Shown: positions 45,412 to 54,754, counted from the stretch's first letter. The stretch: 64,000 nt of DNA from Gaiellasilicea sp963705515 (GCA_963705515.1 CAVPJV010000009.1:434001-498000), one strand, 5' to 3'. Numbers and translations are program-made. Notes: a model not told the origin generated them from the letters alone.

Positions 45412-47100
45412 ATGAGCACCCCCGAACCCGGGCTGGGATGGATTCCGCTCGGCCAGTTGCTGGTCGACGGTCGCATCCTCACCGAGGAACAGCTCCGGCG
45501 CGTGCTCGAGGAGAAGGCCTCTTCGGGCCGGCGCCTCGGCGAGATCGCGGTCTCCCTCGGCTTCACGACCGAGCGGGCGATCGCGGGCGCGCTGGCCGAG
45601 CAGTACGAGCTCGAGTTCGTCGACCTCGACGTCGCCGAGCTCGACAAGCAGGCGGTCGCCCTGCTGCCGGAGGAGCTGGCGCGCCGGTACGAGGCGCTGC
45701 CGCTGCGCATCCTCGAGGACGGCACGCCCCTCCTCGCCGTCACCGACCCGACGAATCTCGCGACCGCCGACGACCTCCGCTTCGCGCTCGGCTCCAGCTT
45801 CCGGATCGCCGTCGCGGAGAGCGCGCAGATCGACGTTGCGATCGCACGGGCGTATCGCCCTTCGCTGCAGCTGATCATCGAGGAGGGCGACGACGCGTCC
45901 GAGGAGGAGCGCAGCAACGACATCAGCACGCTTGCCTCGAGCACGCCGACGGTCACCCTCGTCAACTCGCTGCTGGCGACGGCGCTCGAGCAGGGTGCAT
46001 CCGACCTCCACTTCGAGCCACGGCGCGAGGACATGCTCGTCCGGATTCGCGTCGACGGCGTCATGCGGGAGCTCGCGACAGTGCCGAGGCACATGCAGCA
46101 GGCGGTCACGAGCCGGCTGAAGCTGATGGGCAGGCTCGACATCGCCGACCGCCGCGCTCCGAAGGACGGTCGCCTGGCGGCGTTCTTCGACACGGGCCGC
46201 ATCGACATGCGGATCGCCGTCGTGACGACGACGCACGGCGAGCAGGTCGTGTTGCGGATCCTCGGCAGCGGCGGCGACCAGCACCCGACCATCGCGGCGC
46301 TCGAGATGGAGCCGTACGCGGAGGCAGCGTTCGTCACCGCGATCGAGCAGCCCTACGGCACCGTGATCGTCTGCGGGCCGACCGGCTCGGGCAAGACGAC
46401 CACGCTCTACGGCGCGATCGACCACGTGAATCGCAGCGACCGCGCCGTGATGACGATCGAGGATCCGGTCGAGTGGCGGCTCGACGGCGTCAACCAGGTC
46501 GAGGTCGACGTCAAGGGCGGCCTCACCTTCGCCAGCGGCCTCCGCACGATCCTCCGCTCCGATCCCGACGTCCTTCTGGTCGGCGAGGTACGCGATTCCG
46601 AGACCGCGTCGATCGCAATCCAGGCCGCGATGAAAGGGCATCTCGTGCTCACCTCGCTCTACGCCCACAATGCGGCCGGCGCGATCGCACGCCTGCGCGA
46701 CATGGGTGTCGACGCCTCGATGCTCGCTGGCTCGCTCAACGCGGTCGTCGCGCAGCGCCTCGCGCGCCGACTCTGCGTCCATTGCCGCCGTGAGTACGCG
46801 GCGAACGCCGAGGAGCTCGGTGTCGCCGACCAGACCATGTCCGACGACGTCCTCCTCTACGCAGCCGTCGGCTGCGCGAAGTGCCAGGGCACCGGGTACG
46901 TCGGCCGCGTCGCGCTCCGCGAGGTGATGCCCGTCCACGGCGAGGTGCGGGCGCTGGTCGAGAGCTCCGCGGAGGAGATCTTCGCCGCCGCGGTGCGGCA
47001 GGGCATGACGACGCTCCGGGACGACGGCATGCGCCTCGCGCTCACCGGCGTCTCGTCGGTCGACGAGATCCGGCGCGTCACCGGCATCCGCCTGATCTGA
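45412..47100 (+). CDS. pilB: Type IV pilus / type II secretion assembly ATPase
   Basis: 562 residues. An N-terminal GspE_N-type domain (ILTEEQLRRVLEEK, LGEIAVSLGF) is followed by the secretion-ATPase core: Walker A GPTGSGKTTTLYG, Asp box DLHFEPRRED, and Walker B DPDVLLVGEVRDSETA. A C4 zinc site (CVHC... CAKCQGTGYVGR) follows. It powers pilin polymerisation at the inner membrane. No pilin, PilC or peptidase gene is within the window, so it is an orphan locus or cooperates with a distant cluster. Confidence 0.93.
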   Translation: MSTPEPGLGWIPLGQLLVDGRILTEEQLRRVLEEKASSGRRLGEIAVSLGFTTERAIAGALAEQYELEFVDLDVAELDKQAVALLPEELARRYEALPLRILEDGTPLLAVTDPTNLATADDLRFALGSSFRIAVAESAQIDVAIARAYRPSLQLIIEEGDDASEEERSNDISTLASSTPTVTLVNSLLATALEQGASDLHFEPRREDMLVRIRVDGVMRELATVPRHMQQAVTSRLKLMGRLDIADRRAPKDGRLAAFFDTGRIDMRIAVVTTTHGEQVVLRILGSGGDQHPTIAALEMEPYAEAAFVTAIEQPYGTVIVCGPTGSGKTTTLYGAIDHVNRSDRAVMTIEDPVEWRLDGVNQVEVDVKGGLTFASGLRTILRSDPDVLLVGEVRDSETASIAIQAAMKGHLVLTSLYAHNAAGAIARLRDMGVDASMLAGSLNAVVAQRLARRLCVHCRREYAANAEELGVADQTMSDDVLLYAAVGCAKCQGTGYVGRVALREVMPVHGEVRALVESSAEEIFAAAVRQGMTTLRDDGMRLALTGVSSVDEIRRVTGIRLI

Positions 47101-47119
47101 CGCGTACGCTCGTCGCGCC

Positions 47120-48376
47120 ATGTTGCGCGACCGCCCGTTCGCCCTCTTCTGGGCCGCGCACGCGATCTCCGAGGCGGGGTCGCGGATCACCTACGTCGTC
47201 GCGCCGATGCTCGTCTACCAGCTGACCGGCTCGGCGCTCGGCACCGGCGTGCTCGCTGCGCTGCAGGCCGTCCCGTACCTCCTCTTCGGCCTGATCGCGG
47301 GCGCGATCGCGGACCGCGCCGACCGGCGCCGCATCATGGTCGGCTGCAACCTGCTCCAGACCGTCATCCTGGCGACCGTCCCAATTGCTTCCGCGGCCGG
47401 GGTGCTCACCGTCGAGCAGGTCTTCGTCGTGGCCATGCTCTCGGCGACGCTCTTCGTCTGGTTCGACGCGGCCAACTTCGGCGCGCTGCCGCTGATCGCC
47501 GGCCGCGACCGGCTCGTCGAGGCCAATGCCGCCGTCTCGGGAGCATCCAGCCTGATCGCCGTCGCAGGGCCGGCGGTCGCCGGCGTCCTGGCGGCGACGA
47601 TCGGCCCCGCGAATGCGATCGGCCTCGACGCGGTGAGCTACGGGCTCAGCGCGGTCGCGCTCCTCCTCGTCCGGAAGCCGTTCTCGACGCGACACCTCGA
47701 GGCGGCGAGCGTCGAGCCGGTCATCCGCCGACTCGTCGCCGATGTGCGCGAAGGCCTGCGTTTCCTCTGGGGGCATCGGCTCGTGCGTGCGCTGACACTG
47801 CTCGGGTTCGGCGTCAGCTTCACCGGCGGCGCGGTGACCGGGCTGACCGTCGTCTACGGCGCTCAAGCCCTCGACCTGCCGGAAACGGGCGTGCGGATCG
47901 GGCTCCTGTTCTCGGCTGCGGCGCTCGGCAGCCTCGCGTCGAGCGTGTTGTTGCCGCGCCTGAACCGCCGCTTCGCAACCGGGTCGATCACACTCGCAGG
48001 CCTGACGGCTGCCACGATCGCCGTCGCGGCGCTCGCCTTCGCCAGCAACTTCATTGCGGCGCTCGTCTTCTTCTTCGGCTGGGGCGCGGCGCAGACGCTC
48101 GTGATCATCAACGCGATCTCGCTGCGGCAGCGGGTCGCGCCCGATCACCTGCAGAGCAGGGTCAACGTCTCGGCCCGGATGATCGCCTGGGGCGGGATGC
48201 CCTTCGGCGCCGCCGTCGGCGGCGCGCTCGCTGAGGTCACGTCGATCGAGACGACCTACCTCGTGATGGCGCTCGGGGTGGCGATCAGCACCGCGATCGG
48301 CTGGTTCTCACCGCTCCGCGAGCCCGCGGCTCGGGGCAGCGGGGTAGGATCCGCCCGTGGCGAAACCGAGCCCTGA
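47120..48376 (+). CDS. MFS transporter (EntS/MFS_3-like)
   Basis: 418 residues with about 12 membrane helices. RPFALFWAAHAISEAGSRI at the start and the loop 2-3 motif AGAIADRADRRRIM are typical of drug or siderophore exporters of this subgroup. The substrate is unknown. It begins 19 bp after pilB and overlaps the cNMP-binding gene by 20 bp. Confidence 0.92.
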   Translation: MLRDRPFALFWAAHAISEAGSRITYVVAPMLVYQLTGSALGTGVLAALQAVPYLLFGLIAGAIADRADRRRIMVGCNLLQTVILATVPIASAAGVLTVEQVFVVAMLSATLFVWFDAANFGALPLIAGRDRLVEANAAVSGASSLIAVAGPAVAGVLAATIGPANAIGLDAVSYGLSAVALLLVRKPFSTRHLEAASVEPVIRRLVADVREGLRFLWGHRLVRALTLLGFGVSFTGGAVTGLTVVYGAQALDLPETGVRIGLLFSAAALGSLASSVLLPRLNRRFATGSITLAGLTAATIAVAALAFASNFIAALVFFFGWGAAQTLVIINAISLRQRVAPDHLQSRVNVSARMIAWGGMPFGAAVGGALAEVTSIETTYLVMALGVAISTAIGWFSPLREPAARGSGVGSARGETEP

Positions 48377-48776
48377 GCTGCTTCGAGGAGTCCGGCTCTT
48401 TGCGGAGGTCGACGACGGCTTCCTCGAGAAGCTGGCCCCTGAGTTCATGTCGCGGACATACGCGGCCGGGGAGACGCTTGCCGAGGAGGGCGGATCCGGT
48501 CAGACGCTCATCGTCATCGAAACGGGAACTGTCACGGTGACGGTCCACGGCGAGGAAGTCGGCCGACTCGGCCCCGGCGACGCCTTCGGGGAGATGTCGC
48601 TGGTCGACAGGTCCGCGCGGAGCGCGACGGTGACGGCGGACACGGAAGTGAATGGCTACCAGTTGCCCGTTTGGAGCTTTCGTCCGCTGATCGAGAGCCA
48701 TCCCGAGGTGGCGTGGCCACTGTTGGAAGCACTCGCTCAGCGGGTCCGCGCAGCGGAAGGCCGCGGCACGCAGTAA
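48357..48776 (+). CDS. Stand-alone cyclic-nucleotide-binding domain protein
   Basis: 139 residues from GTG 48357: one CRP-type cyclic-nucleotide-binding domain, with GPGDAFGEMSLVDRSARSATV as the phosphate-binding cassette (Gly-Glu and Arg present). There is no DNA-binding HTH, so it is a sensor or adaptor rather than a CRP regulator. It overlaps the MFS gene end and may modulate that transporter. Confidence 0.9.
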   Translation: MAKPSPELLRGVRLFAEVDDGFLEKLAPEFMSRTYAAGETLAEEGGSGQTLIVIETGTVTVTVHGEEVGRLGPGDAFGEMSLVDRSARSATVTADTEVNGYQLPVWSFRPLIESHPEVAWPLLEALAQRVRAAEGRGTQ

Positions 48777-48793
48777 GCGAGAGCGGCGCGACG

Positions 48794-48991
48794 CTAGGGC
48801 ACTCGGCAGACGATCTTGCCCTGGTATGGCCCGGTGCTGGGCGACGCGTCCGTCTCCGTGACCACGCACGTTCCGTACTTCGTCTCGATCGTCTCGCCTA
48901 CCGCTGGAAGCTGCGGTAACTCGACGGCCTCGAAGTCTGCCCAGGTTGGCGCTTCAATCTTGATCAGGAACCGTTTGATGGGCCACATCAT
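48794..48991 (-). CDS. Small hypothetical protein
   Basis: 65 residues from ATG 48991 (a second ATG follows). Mixed alpha/beta composition, two Cys near the end (GTCVVTETD and KIVCRVP). No family recognised. It lies alone beside the tRNA fragment and may belong to a mobile remnant. The longer frame upstream runs through the tRNA fragment and is not believable. Confidence 0.5.
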   Translation of the reverse strand: MMWPIKRFLIKIEAPTWADFEAVELPQLPAVGETIETKYGTCVVTETDASPSTGPYQGKIVCRVP

Positions 48992-49117
48992 GCAGGGTGA
49001 GGCAGGGCCACCGTTTCTTGGAGAGCTCTCAGACTGATTCCGCGCTCCTGGACGTGCCGGAACGTTGCCATTCCGCAGCCACGCCGGGAGGCCACGCCCG
49101 CCAACGCTTGGGGCAAG

Positions 49118-49140
49118 AAAAACCCCGCTGAGCGGGGCTT
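49118..49140 (-). terminator. Intrinsic terminator behind the tRNA fragment
   Basis: On the minus strand, CCCCGC and GCGGGG (extended by flanking wobble and A-T pairs) close a 3-nt loop and run into five T residues. It sits 7 nt past the tRNA 3' end, the usual tRNA-terminator layout. Confidence 0.8.
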
Positions 49141-49146
49141 CTGTGA

Positions 49147-49188
49147 AGCGGATGATGGGACTCGAACCCACGACCTTCTGCATGGCAA
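49147..49188 (-). pseudogene. 3' fragment of a tRNA gene (Gly-GCC-like), possible attachment-site scar
   Basis: Reading the minus strand: anticodon-loop sequence TTGCCAT, 3' anticodon strand GCAGA, variable AGGTC, T arm GTGGG-TTCGAGT-CCCAT, acceptor 3' strand CATCCGC plus discriminator T. The matching 5' half (GCGGATG and the D arm) is absent; pairing stops exactly at the anticodon loop. Such 3' fragments are typical of att sites left by integrases that target tRNA genes. Confidence 0.65.
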
Positions 49189-49253
49189 CCGGCTCAGACG
49201 ACACTTTCGTTCCGCCTCATCGCCCGAGAGCTTCGAGCTGTGCGCGGGTGAGT

Positions 49254-50486
49254 TCATGTGAACGGCATGCCCGCCAGCTCTTCGATCGCGTCGGCTGCCG
49301 CTGCCGACCCACCGGCTGCCGCGAAGGCCGCGGCGATCCGCTCTGCCCCGGGTCGCAGCGTGATCGCCGCATCGACGGCTTGGCGGAGCGTCTGTCCGCT
49401 GAGCTTCCTCGCGGGCAAGCGCACGCCCGCACGGGCCACCTCGACGCGGCGGGCGACTTCGGGCTGGTCCCGTCCGAAGGGGACGGCGACGACCGGAACG
49501 CCGTGGGCGAGAGCCTTCTGCGTGATGCCCATGCCGGCGTGGCAGACGACGCAGACCGCGCGGGCCAGCAGCGGCGCGTGCGGCACGAAGCGCTCGATTC
49601 GCACGTTCGGAGGCGCCTCGAGCCCGACTGGATCGACGTCGGCGGTGGTGACGACGACGTCGACGGGTGCACCGGCGAAGGCCGCGCAGGCTGCCTCCGC
49701 GACCGAGCGGTCGTCCTGGAAGAGCGTCGAGCAGGTGACGAGCACGAGCGGCTGCGTCAGCTCGTCGAGCCAGACGGGCGGATCGGCAGGGGGCTCCCAG
49801 AGCCCCGGGCCGACGAGCCTGAGCTTCGCGGGCCAGTCGGAGCGCGGATACTCGAACGGCTCCGCCGTGTAGGCGATCACGACCGAGGCGGCGAGGTAGA
49901 TGTCGTCGATGGTCGCGACCGGGCGCAGCCCGAGCTCGGCGCGGAGCGGGTTCACGTGCGAGGCGATGATCCGCTCGAGCGTGCCGAGTGTGAGCCGCTT
50001 CGCCAGCTGGTCGCGCAGGCGGCCGATCCGGTCGCGACGAGGAGCCAGCCCAAGCCCAAATGGAGGCGCGTCCCGGGATGGCAGGGGAACCGGCGAGACG
50101 ATCGAGAACGCCCAGGGGAGTCCCGAGTGCTCGGCGGCCGCGGCCGCGCCCCACGCGCCCTCGTCCACGAACAGGAGGTCCGGCTGCTCGGCCTCGATCG
50201 CTTCCGCAAGATCTCGCAGCTGGAAGGGCGCCCGTCCGCCGAACTGTGCGAGCCCCGAGCGGAGGGCGCCGAAGCGCGTCCGCGCGCGCCAGTCGTCGGG
50301 CTCGAAGCGCTCGATCTCGCGCCTGAGCGGACGCGCCTCGAGACCGTGCGAGCGCAGCAGCTCGACGTCGTCGACCCCGCAGCGCACGACGACGCGGTGG
50401 CCGCGCTGCGCCAGCTCCAAGAGCGTCGCGACCAGCGGATACAGCCGGCCGGGCACTGCATCGACATACGCCAAGACGACAGCCAT
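49254..50486 (-). CDS. GT1-family (MGT/UGT-type) glycosyltransferase
   Basis: 410 residues, GT-B fold. The C-terminal half has the donor-binding motif CHAGMGITQKALAHGVPVVAV followed by PFGRDQPEVARRV, as in macrolide and UDP-glucosyl transferases. The N-terminal half (PLVATLLELAQRGHRVVVRC) is the acceptor domain. It would glycosylate a small lipophilic acceptor, which is unknown. It opens the accessory-looking stretch right of the tRNA fragment. Confidence 0.9.
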   Translation of the reverse strand: MAVVLAYVDAVPGRLYPLVATLLELAQRGHRVVVRCGVDDVELLRSHGLEARPLRREIERFEPDDWRARTRFGALRSGLAQFGGRAPFQLRDLAEAIEAEQPDLLFVDEGAWGAAAAAEHSGLPWAFSIVSPVPLPSRDAPPFGLGLAPRRDRIGRLRDQLAKRLTLGTLERIIASHVNPLRAELGLRPVATIDDIYLAASVVIAYTAEPFEYPRSDWPAKLRLVGPGLWEPPADPPVWLDELTQPLVLVTCSTLFQDDRSVAEAACAAFAGAPVDVVVTTADVDPVGLEAPPNVRIERFVPHAPLLARAVCVVCHAGMGITQKALAHGVPVVAVPFGRDQPEVARRVEVARAGVRLPARKLSGQTLRQAVDAAITLRPGAERIAAAFAAAGGSAAAADAIEELAGMPFT

Positions 50487-50562
50487 CGTCGCTCCTCTCA
50501 GCCAAGAATGCTTCGGAGCCTCCGAACCGCGGGGCGGCTGCTCTTCGCGGCCGCCCCGCGAG

Positions 50563-50925
50563 TCACCGCACCGCGACCGGTTCCGGTGGCGTTACGGCGT
50601 GTCGCAGCGTGGTTCCCGCCCAGAGGGCGACAACCACGATCGCGAGTCCGAGCAGCGCCCACTGCGCGGCCGTCAAGATCGCGATCCCGGCGAGGACGAG
50701 CGCGGTCACCCCGAGCAGTCCCAGCAGGACGATCGGGGTCGACGAGAGCTTCTCCCCCACGAGCCTTGCCCCGAGAGGGCAGCCGATCGCGCCGATCGCG
50801 AGCATGGTCACTGCGGCCCAGCGGTTGCTTCCGAGGTACCACCAGCCCTGGACGTTCGCGGCGTAGACGAACACGACCAGTGAAGCCACGATCGTTCCGG
50901 CCAGATCTCGCCGTGTCAGGAACAT
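50563..50925 (-). CDS. Small four-helix membrane protein
   Basis: 120 residues with four predicted membrane helices; the WWYLGSNRWAAVTML loop is distinctive. No known family. The ATG at 50925 is preceded by GAAAGGAGG. It is separated from the glycosyltransferase by a 76-bp gap rich in inverted GC repeats. Confidence 0.7.
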   Translation of the reverse strand: MFLTRRDLAGTIVASLVVFVYAANVQGWWYLGSNRWAAVTMLAIGAIGCPLGARLVGEKLSSTPIVLLGLLGVTALVLAGIAILTAAQWALLGLAIVVVALWAGTTLRHAVTPPEPVAVR

Positions 50926-50948
50926 CTCGGCCTCCTTTCTCTGGTGAT

Positions 50949-51338
50949 TCAGCTCGAGCTACCGCCCGAGCGCAGCCGTTCGATCTGACGATCGATCTCC
51001 GCCTCAGTCGTCGGGCGATCGAAGTACGTCTTCACCGCGGCGGTCGCGAGGAAGAAGCCCCAGATCAAGGCGACGTAGAGAATCCACGGCTCCCAGTCGC
51101 CGGGGTTGTCTCCGTCGCTGAAGCGCTCGAAGGCGCCGTTGTCCTGCCATTGGACAAGCGCCCAGACCGCGGACAGCGCGACCATTCCGAGCACGAACAC
51201 GGCAACGTCCCGTTTCAGCCGGTGGACGCGCTCCACGTGCCTTCGAGCCCATGTGCGAAGCTCATCGTCCTGCGGGCTCGTGGCCGGGGCGATCTGCGAC
51301 GCCGTCCGCTCGTTCTCCGTGAGCATGTCGGCGGGCAC
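50949..51338 (-). CDS. 2TM-domain membrane protein
   Basis: 129 residues. A charged N-terminal helix (LRTWARRHVERVHRLKRDVAV) leads into two membrane helices and a short C-terminal helix (TEAEIDRQIERLRSG), the layout of 2TM-domain proteins, which often accompany histidine kinases or LytTR regulators. GTG at 51338 is set by AGGAGG 7 nt upstream. The 282-bp divergent region to 51621 shows no recognisable promoter. Confidence 0.75.
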   Translation of the reverse strand: MPADMLTENERTASQIAPATSPQDDELRTWARRHVERVHRLKRDVAVFVLGMVALSAVWALVQWQDNGAFERFSDGDNPGDWEPWILYVALIWGFFLATAAVKTYFDRPTTEAEIDRQIERLRSGGSSS

Positions 51339-51620
51339 GTCATCACCTCCTTCCCGGGAAGCATCCCCCAGCCGCGGTGCGGAGCGATCGGGGAGATCAC
51401 TGATTGCCCGTTGCGGTGAAGAGGCAGGGCAGTGCGAATCGGTGTACGTGCCGTTGGTATGCGGGTAAGCCGCAGACCGTTCAGTGCTCGTGCTGATCCC
51501 GCGCGGATCGCTCTCGGGGAGTCTGGTGATGACGAACGGGACCGATGGCATCAGCCTGCCGGGCAAGGACGCTCGGCAGTGTCTGCGCGTCGCGCCCGAG
51601 ACGCAAAGGAAGGAGCTCCA

Positions 51621-52097
51621 ATGACCACAATCAAGGATGCTGCGGCTGAGTTTCTCGCGCACAAGCGTGTCGCGGTCACCGGTGTCTCGCGAACACCGGG
51701 GAACCACGGCGGCAACGTCGTCTACAAGCGTCTGCGCGACCGAGGCTACGAGGTGTTCGCCGTCAACCCGAACGCCGACGAGGTGGAAGGCGACCGCGCC
51801 TACGACGACCTGCGCTCCATCCCCGGTGGCGTCGAGGCGGTCGTGATCGCCACGAGACCCGAACACGCCGAGGCGACGATGCGCGACTGCGTCGAGCTCG
51901 GGATCGAGCACGCATGGATGCACCGCGGCCCCGGAGCCGGCAGCGTGTCCGAAACCGCCACGGAGTACGGCCGCGCGCACGGCATTGCCGTGATCGACGG
52001 CGGCTGTCCGTGCATGTTCGGCCCGACCGCCGACGCCGGGCACAAGGCGATGCGGTTCCTGTTCACGCTCAATGGCAACGTTCCGAGGAAGGTGTGA
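51621..52097 (+). CDS. CoA-binding domain protein (YccU-like)
   Basis: 158 residues, a single Rossmann-type CoA_binding domain: VAVTGVSRTPGNHGGNVVYK, YEVFAVNPNADEVEG, AVVIATRPEHAEATM and a final GGCPCMFGPTAD. Members bind CoA or acyl-CoA; their role is poorly defined. The ATG follows AAGGAAGGAG. Confidence 0.9.
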   Translation: MTTIKDAAAEFLAHKRVAVTGVSRTPGNHGGNVVYKRLRDRGYEVFAVNPNADEVEGDRAYDDLRSIPGGVEAVVIATRPEHAEATMRDCVELGIEHAWMHRGPGAGSVSETATEYGRAHGIAVIDGGCPCMFGPTADAGHKAMRFLFTLNGNVPRKV

Positions 52098-52160
52098 GGT
52101 TGCCCAGGCTGCGGAGATGTCTGGAGTGCCCCGCCACTGGCGCAAAGGTCATGTGAGCCA

Positions 52161-53051
52161 TTGCTCGACGTGATCGACATACGCAAGCGGTTCGGAGACG
52201 TGCAGGCACTCGACGGATGCTCGCTCTCGGTGTCGCGCGGCCGGATGCTCGGCTTCCTTGGCCCGAACGGGGCTGGGAAGACGACCGTGATGCGCACCAT
52301 CTTCGGCCTCGTCGAGGCCGACAGCGGCGAGGTGCTCTGGAACGGAAAGCAGATCGAGCTCGACGAGCGGCTGCGGTTCGGATACATGCCGGAGGAACGT
52401 GGGCTCTACCCGCGGATGCCGGTCGGAGAGCAGCTCGCCTACTTCGGGACGCTCCACGGGCTGGGCGACGGTGCGGCACGCGACGCCGCAGGACGATGGC
52501 TCGAACGGCTCGGCCTCGCCGGGCGAGCCGACGCGAAGGTGGAGGAGCTCTCGCACGGCAACCAGCAGCGCGCGCAACTCGCGGCTGCGCTGCTGCACGA
52601 GCCGGAGCTGCTCGTCCTCGACGAGCCGTTCGCCGGTCTCGACCCGGTCGCCGTCCACACGCTCGTAGAAGTGCTGCGCGAGGAGGCGGCGCGCGGCGCG
52701 GCCGTTCTCTTCTCGAGCCATCAGCTCGATCTCGTCGAGGACATCTGCGAAGACGTCGCGATCGTCGACCACGGTCGCGTCGTCGCGACAGGAGACGTGA
52801 ATGCGCTCAGACGGGCGTCGCAGCGGCGGCGGATCGAGCTCCAGCTCGAGGGAGCACCGCCGCAGTGGCTGCCGCACGTCGCCGGCGTCGACCTGGTCGA
52901 GCGCCGCAACGGCGATCTGCGGCTGCTGGCCGGCCGGGACGTCGATCCCGAGCAGGTGCTCGCCGAGGCCGAGCGGTCGGGGCGGGTCGTCGCGTTCAGC
53001 TACGGGCCGCCGTCGCTCGCCGAGCTGTTCCTGGAGCTGGTGGCGCCGTGA
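52161..53051 (+). CDS. ABC transporter ATP-binding protein (NatA-like)
   Basis: 296 residues: Walker A GPNGAGKTT, Q loop and signature LSHGNQQRAQL (a divergent LSGGQ), Walker B LLVLDEPFAGLDP, H loop SSHQLDLVEDI. The ~90-residue C-terminal extension is as in NatA/DrrA-type exporters. TTG at 52161 is the start. It is coupled by GTGA to the permease. Confidence 0.93.
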   Translation: MLDVIDIRKRFGDVQALDGCSLSVSRGRMLGFLGPNGAGKTTVMRTIFGLVEADSGEVLWNGKQIELDERLRFGYMPEERGLYPRMPVGEQLAYFGTLHGLGDGAARDAAGRWLERLGLAGRADAKVEELSHGNQQRAQLAAALLHEPELLVLDEPFAGLDPVAVHTLVEVLREEAARGAAVLFSSHQLDLVEDICEDVAIVDHGRVVATGDVNALRRASQRRRIELQLEGAPPQWLPHVAGVDLVERRNGDLRLLAGRDVDPEQVLAEAERSGRVVAFSYGPPSLAELFLELVAP

Positions 53052-54193
53052 CCGGCCGGCGCGCGATCTGGCTTGTCGCGCGGCGCGAGATCCGCGAGCG
53101 CGGACGCAGCAAGGTGTTTCTTGTCGCGACACTCGTCATGCTCCTGATCGTCGGCGGGTCGACGGGGCTCCAGGGGGCGCTCTCGAAGAAGCCGACGTAC
53201 GACCTCGCCGTGACGGCACCCGCGCCGCCCGGGCTCCGCGCCGCACTCGAACGCGCCGCGAAGCCGTTCGACGACGCGAAGGTGCACCTGCGGATCGTCG
53301 GCTCGCCCGCGGCCGGACGGCGGGCGCTCGAGGCCGAAGAGGTCGATGCGCTCCTGCTCCTCCGCGAGGACAGGCTCGTGTTCCGCGAGAACGTCGACGC
53401 GAAGGCGGCCGCGGTGGCGGACACCGCAGTGCGCGCTCTCCGCCAGCACCTGGCGCCGGCGCCGGAGCTGACAGCCGTGACGCTTCACCCGTCGGACGAG
53501 GAGACGACGGACGCCGAGATCCTGATCGCGATCGCCGGCGCCCTGCTCCTGCTGACCTCGCTCGCGTTCTACGGCCAGTGGGTGGTCAGCGGCGTCATCG
53601 AGGAGAAGAGCAACCGCGTCGTCGAGATCATCCTGTCGACCGTCCGGCCGCGCCATCTGCTGGCGGGCAAGGTGATCGGCATCGGACTGCTCGGTCTGGC
53701 GCAGCTCGCGCTGATCGCCGGGCTCACCGCCGTCCTCCTGGTCGCGGGGGCGTTCGACGCTCCCGCCGGGCTCAGCGGCAGTGTCGCCCTCGTGATCCCA
53801 TGGTTCGCGCTCGGGTACGCGCTCTACGCCGTGGCCTACGCCACCGCCGGCGCACTCGCGTCGCAACAGCAGAACGCCGACACCGCCGGCCAGCCCGTCA
53901 CCTACACGCTGGTCGCCGTCTACTTCGCGGGTTACGTCGCACTCACGAGCGATCCGGACGGCCCGCTGGCGAACGTTCTCACGGTCTTCCCGCTCTCGGC
54001 GCCGCTCGTCCTTCCCGCCCGGAGCGCCCTCGTCGGCGTGCCGTTGTGGGAGCACGTCCTCGCGGTCACGCTCGTCCTCGTCTCGGTGTACGCGCTCGTC
54101 CGCTTCGCCGGTCGCATCTACGGGCACGGGCTCCTGCGGAGCGGCCCCCGCCTCGGCGTCCGCGCCGCGTGGCGTCTCACCCACGAATCGTGA
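53048..54193 (+). CDS. ABC-2 type permease (NatB-like)
   Basis: 381 residues: an N-terminal helix, a ~150-residue extracytoplasmic domain, then six C-terminal helices. The coupling segment EEKSNRVVEIILSTVRPRHLLAGK is a hallmark of NatB-type Na+/drug exporters. It works with the ATPase encoded upstream. Confidence 0.92.
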   Translation: MTGRRAIWLVARREIRERGRSKVFLVATLVMLLIVGGSTGLQGALSKKPTYDLAVTAPAPPGLRAALERAAKPFDDAKVHLRIVGSPAAGRRALEAEEVDALLLLREDRLVFRENVDAKAAAVADTAVRALRQHLAPAPELTAVTLHPSDEETTDAEILIAIAGALLLLTSLAFYGQWVVSGVIEEKSNRVVEIILSTVRPRHLLAGKVIGIGLLGLAQLALIAGLTAVLLVAGAFDAPAGLSGSVALVIPWFALGYALYAVAYATAGALASQQQNADTAGQPVTYTLVAVYFAGYVALTSDPDGPLANVLTVFPLSAPLVLPARSALVGVPLWEHVLAVTLVLVSVYALVRFAGRIYGHGLLRSGPRLGVRAAWRLTHES

Positions 54194-54214
54194 CGAGGGA
54201 CGCTGCTGCCGTCC

Positions 54215-54511
54215 TTGGAACCTACGGATCGGCGAGGGACCGCGGCGGCCGTCTCGGTCGCGATCGCGGTGTCGTTCATGATTTTCGCCGTCGCGTACGC
54301 CGTCGGAGGCTCCGGCGCGACGGAGGACAACTGGGTCGGGTTCCTCGGCATGGTCTCGCTGCTCGGCGGGTTGCTGGCGTCGTTCGCTGCGTTCGCGCTG
54401 GCGGTCATCGCGTTCAAGCACGAGCGGTGGGCGCTGCTGTGGTTTCCGCTGTCCGCGTTCCCGGTACTGCTTACTTTGCTGGTGCTCGGCGAGACTTTCT
54501 GGTTGGAGTAG
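54215..54511 (+). CDS. Small three-helix membrane protein
   Basis: 98 residues from TTG 54215; three hydrophobic helices, no known family. It lies 21 bp after the permease gene, so it may be a third component of the exporter or unrelated. The start codon is uncertain. Confidence 0.55.
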   Translation: MEPTDRRGTAAAVSVAIAVSFMIFAVAYAVGGSGATEDNWVGFLGMVSLLGGLLASFAAFALAVIAFKHERWALLWFPLSAFPVLLTLLVLGETFWLE

Positions 54512-54754
54512 CAGAGGGTCGGGCGGCGACCGCAAGGGCTCGCGGTGGCCCGGAAACGCCGCTCTCGGCTAGGAGCTGGAGCAGATTCGGGCAGCGCAGC
54601 GGCAAGCCCGGGACCTCCAGCCCGGCGGCCCCGTCCTCCAGGGCGCCGGCGACCCGGCCGACTGGAGCCCGGCGCCGATCCTCGGGAAAAACACGCAACC
54701 TGGATGCGGCTGTCCACCGATGCACCGCTGCTACAGCCGGGAGACACTCAAGGC

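Noticed and set aside
49189..49253. 5' half of a complete tRNA next to the tRNA fragment
   Set aside because: The bases needed to pair with the anticodon and acceptor 3' strands are absent, so no functional tRNA can form.
54512..54754. Coding sequence in the gap after the small three-helix membrane protein
   Set aside because: Open frames exist on both strands but show no ribosome site, family or structure; nothing can be supported here.
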